Below, one piece after another: positions 55,149-57,007 of a stretch of 57,007 nucleotides of DNA (position 1 is its first letter; the number at the start of each line of letters is the position of its first letter). This DNA is from Tissierellia bacterium (GTDB lineage: Bacteria > Bacillota > Clostridia > Tissierellales > Tepidimicrobiaceae). The notes beneath the pieces were generated by a model. That model was not told the origin of the DNA, did no database searches, and saw nothing but the letters and a program-made list of their open reading frames with translations. Made by a program: the position numbers and the translations under genes. The stretch lies in contig JAAYHM010000043.1 of NCBI GenBank assembly GCA_012735405.1, forward strand, positions 1 to 57,007. The letters run 5' to 3'.

Positions 55149-56828
55149 TTATAAGATGATTGACTGCTCGTATTCTCCAAATACTTCTCTTAATACATCA
55201 CATATCTCACCTAGGGTTGCATAGGCTTTAACTGCATCTAGTATATATGGCATCAGGTTTTCATCTGTAGAAGCCTTTTCTTTCAAGATCATCAATTTTT
55301 CTTCTACTAATTTGTTATCCCTTTCTTCTTTTAGGGCTTTTAGCTTTTCTCTCTGTAGTCTTTCAACTTCAGGATCTACCCTTAATATTTCCTTATGGTC
55401 TTCTTCCTCAATCTGGAACTTATTAACTCCCACTACAATTCTCTCACCAGATTCTACTTCCATTTGATACTTATATGCAGCATCCTGTATTTCTTTTTGT
55501 ATATATCCCTTTTCTATTGCTTTTATGGCTCCGCCTAATTCATCTATCTTCTTAATATAGTTCATAGCCTCTTGTTCAATTTTATCAGTTAAGCTTTCAA
55601 TATAATATGAACCTGCCAGTGGATCAACAGTTTCAGTGACTCCCGATTCATAAGCTACAATTTGTTGGGTTCTAAGGGCAATACGTACAGATTCCTCTGT
55701 AGGTAAAGCTAATGCCTCATCCCTTGAATTTGTATGAAGGGATTGGGTTCCACCTAAAACTGCTGCCAGGGTCTGTATGGTTACCCTAACAATATTATTG
55801 TCCGGTTGTTGAGCTGTTAAAGTAGAGCCTGCCGTTTGTGTATGGAACTTAAGCATCATGGATTTTTCCTTTTTAGCCTTAAATCTTTCTTTCATTATCT
55901 TTGCCCAAAGTCTTCTGGCAGCCCTAAACTTAGCCACTTCCTCTAATAGGTCATTGTGGGCATTAAAGAAAAATGACAATCTTGGAGCAAAATCATCTAC
56001 ATCTAAGCCAGCTTCTATAGCTGCCTCCACATAAGCAATACCATCGGCTAAAGTAAAGGCTACCTCTTGAACTGCAGTGGCTCCAGCTTCCCTAATATGG
56101 TATCCACTTATACTTATGGTATTCCACTTAGGTACTTCTTTTGAACAATATTCAAATATATTGGTTATTAGTCTCATGGAAGCTTTTGGAGGGAATATAT
56201 AGGTTCCTCTGGCTATGTATTCCTTTAATATGTCATTCTGAATAGTTCCTCTTAATTTATCCTTGTCTACTCCCTGCTTTTCAGCAACTGCAATATACAT
56301 GGCTAGTAAAACGATTGCAGGGGCATTAATGGTCATAGATGTGCTTACCTTATCTAAGGGTATTCCGTCAAATAAAATTTCCATATCTTTTAGGGAATCT
56401 ATGGCAACTCCAACCTTGCCAACCTCTCCTTCAGAAAGAGGATGGTCTGAATCATAACCAATTTGTGTAGGTAAATCAAAGGCTACACTTAATCCAGTTT
56501 GCCCTTGCTCCAATAAGTACTTGTATCTTTTATTAGACTCCTCTGCTGTAGCGAATCCAGCATATTGTCTCATTGTCCAAAGCCTTCCCCTGTACATGGT
56601 AGGCTGGACCCCTCTTGTAAATGGGTATTCTCCCGGGAAACCTAGCTTTTCCATGTAATCTATGTCTTGTATATCTTCAGGTGTATATAGCCTATCCACT
56701 TCTAAATTTGAGCCTGTTCTAAAGGTTTCCTTTCTTTCAGGGAAACGGCTAATAGCCTTTTTTACTTTTTCCTCTGCCCATTTCTCTTTTTCCAGTTTAA
56801 TTTCTTCCAACTTATTTTTATCAAACAT
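55149..56828 (-). CDS. Methylmalonyl-CoA mutase, large subunit
   Basis: A 559-aa TIM-barrel catalytic subunit lacking the B12-binding domain, which is encoded separately, as in archaea and clostridia. Features are FPFTRGVQ-type [20 protein letters not shown] near residue 70, then [21 protein letters not shown], and [12 protein letters not shown] near 245, supporting methylmalonyl-CoA. AGGGGGA precedes the start. It is the first gene of the operon. Confidence 0.95.
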   Translation of the reverse strand: MFDKNKLEEIKLEKEKWAEEKVKKAISRFPERKETFRTGSNLEVDRLYTPEDIQDIDYMEKLGFPGEYPFTRGVQPTMYRGRLWTMRQYAGFATAEESNKRYKYLLEQGQTGLSVAFDLPTQIGYDSDHPLSEGEVGKVGVAIDSLKDMEILFDGIPLDKVSTSMTINAPAIVLLAMYIAVAEKQGVDKDKLRGTIQNDILKEYIARGTYIFPPKASMRLITNIFEYCSKEVPKWNTISISGYHIREAGATAVQEVAFTLADGIAYVEAAIEAGLDVDDFAPRLSFFFNAHNDLLEEVAKFRAARRLWAKIMKERFKAKKEKSMMLKFHTQTAGSTLTAQQPDNNIVRVTIQTLAAVLGGTQSLHTNSRDEALALPTEESVRIALRTQQIVAYESGVTETVDPLAGSYYIESLTDKIEQEAMNYIKKIDELGGAIKAIEKGYIQKEIQDAAYKYQMEVESGERIVVGVNKFQIEEEDHKEILRVDPEVERLQREKLKALKEERDNKLVEEKLMILKEKASTDENLMPYILDAVKAYATLGEICDVLREVFGEYEQSIIL

Positions 56829-56877
56829 AATCTAATCCCCCTATATGGAAAGTTTTAAGCAATATACTCCTATCTTT

Positions 56878-56907
56878 ATTATATTATTAAATAGGACAAT
56901 TTTGCAA
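56878..56907 (-). promoter_or_regulatory. Promoter of the mutase-decarboxylase operon
   Basis: TTGCAA (56907-56902), 18-bp spacer, TATAAT (56883-56878), about 50 bases before the ATG. AATATTGCAATATT, a perfect palindrome just upstream (56940-56953), could be an operator. Confidence 0.6.
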
Positions 56908-56961
56908 TATATATTTCAAATTATTTTTGAAAATGCAACAAATATTGCAATATTATATAAA

Positions 56962-57004
56962 AATCCCAGCAATAATGGCCAAAAAAGCCAGTATTGTCGG
57001 GATT
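56962..57004 (-). terminator. Terminator of the gene upstream of the mutase (outside the window)
   Basis: Arms AATCCC/GGGATT with a longer inner stem (GCAATA/TATTGT, TGGC/GCCA) and TTTTT tail on the minus strand, just before the window edge. Confidence 0.8.
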
Positions 57005-57007
57005 GCA

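Overview
The window looks like chromosomal DNA of a low-GC, Gram-positive anaerobe of the Clostridia/Tissierellia type. The reasons are AT-rich coding sequence with strong AGGAGG-type ribosome binding sites, a SigH gene upstream of tuf, the CtsR-McsA-McsB-ClpC stress operon, three T-box leaders in front of tRNA-synthetase genes, a split cobalamin-dependent mutase, a Na+-pumping decarboxylase and a tungsten-type aldehyde ferredoxin oxidoreductase. This set fits an amino-acid- or organic-acid-fermenting anaerobe. The genus is not identified. Nearly all genes lie on the minus strand; the two exceptions are a small clostridial gene near 12.8 kb and tpx near 30.9 kb.

Region 1 (1-22 kb) is a conserved translation, stress and isoprenoid block. 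In transcription order (right to left) it holds an EF-G-like gene, ctsR-mcsA-mcsB-clpC, a DUF302 gene, a divergent radA, carD, a PIN/TRAM membrane protein, ispD, ispF, proS, a DUF1002 protein, gltX, cysS, thyX, rlmB, rae1/yacP, sigH, tRNA-Thr and tuf (cut by the window edge). Good -35/-10 promoters can be read before sigH, tRNA-Thr-tuf, carD (two in tandem), proS and the plus-strand gene. disA and mrnC, which often sit in this block in related bacteria, are absent from it.

Region 2 (22-31.4 kb) holds a long type-2 isoleucyl-tRNA synthetase with a T-box and an altered GIHH signature, a lipoate ligase, a SAF-domain oxidoreductase, a flavoprotein, and a uracil permease whose leader carries two PyrR-type hairpins. 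tpx follows on the plus strand.

Region 3 (31.4-39.5 kb) is the most distinctive. A CobW-like GTPase, a DUF362 iron-sulfur protein and a tungsten aldehyde oxidoreductase form an operon behind a sigma-54 (-24/-12) promoter. Next to it lie a sigma-54 activator with its own housekeeping promoter and a MoaD/ThiS-like carrier protein. Two genes here, the CobW GTPase and a lipoprotein, appear to be one base short in a homopolymer run.

Region 4 (39.7-49.7 kb) has thrC-thrB, three tRNAs (Ile, Glu, Val), two uracil-DNA glycosylases, lysS, greA, a conserved unknown, dusB, coaX and an ECF substrate-binding subunit. That subunit is probably for pantothenate, and its short leader holds two look-alike hairpins that may be a vitamin-responsive RNA.

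Region 5 (49.7-56.9 kb) is one operon for succinyl-CoA to propionyl-CoA conversion: methylmalonyl-CoA mutase large and small subunits, the MeaB GTPase, the epimerase, and the alpha, delta, biotin-carrier and beta subunits of a Na+-translocating methylmalonyl-CoA decarboxylase. Decarboxylation would drive Na+ export.
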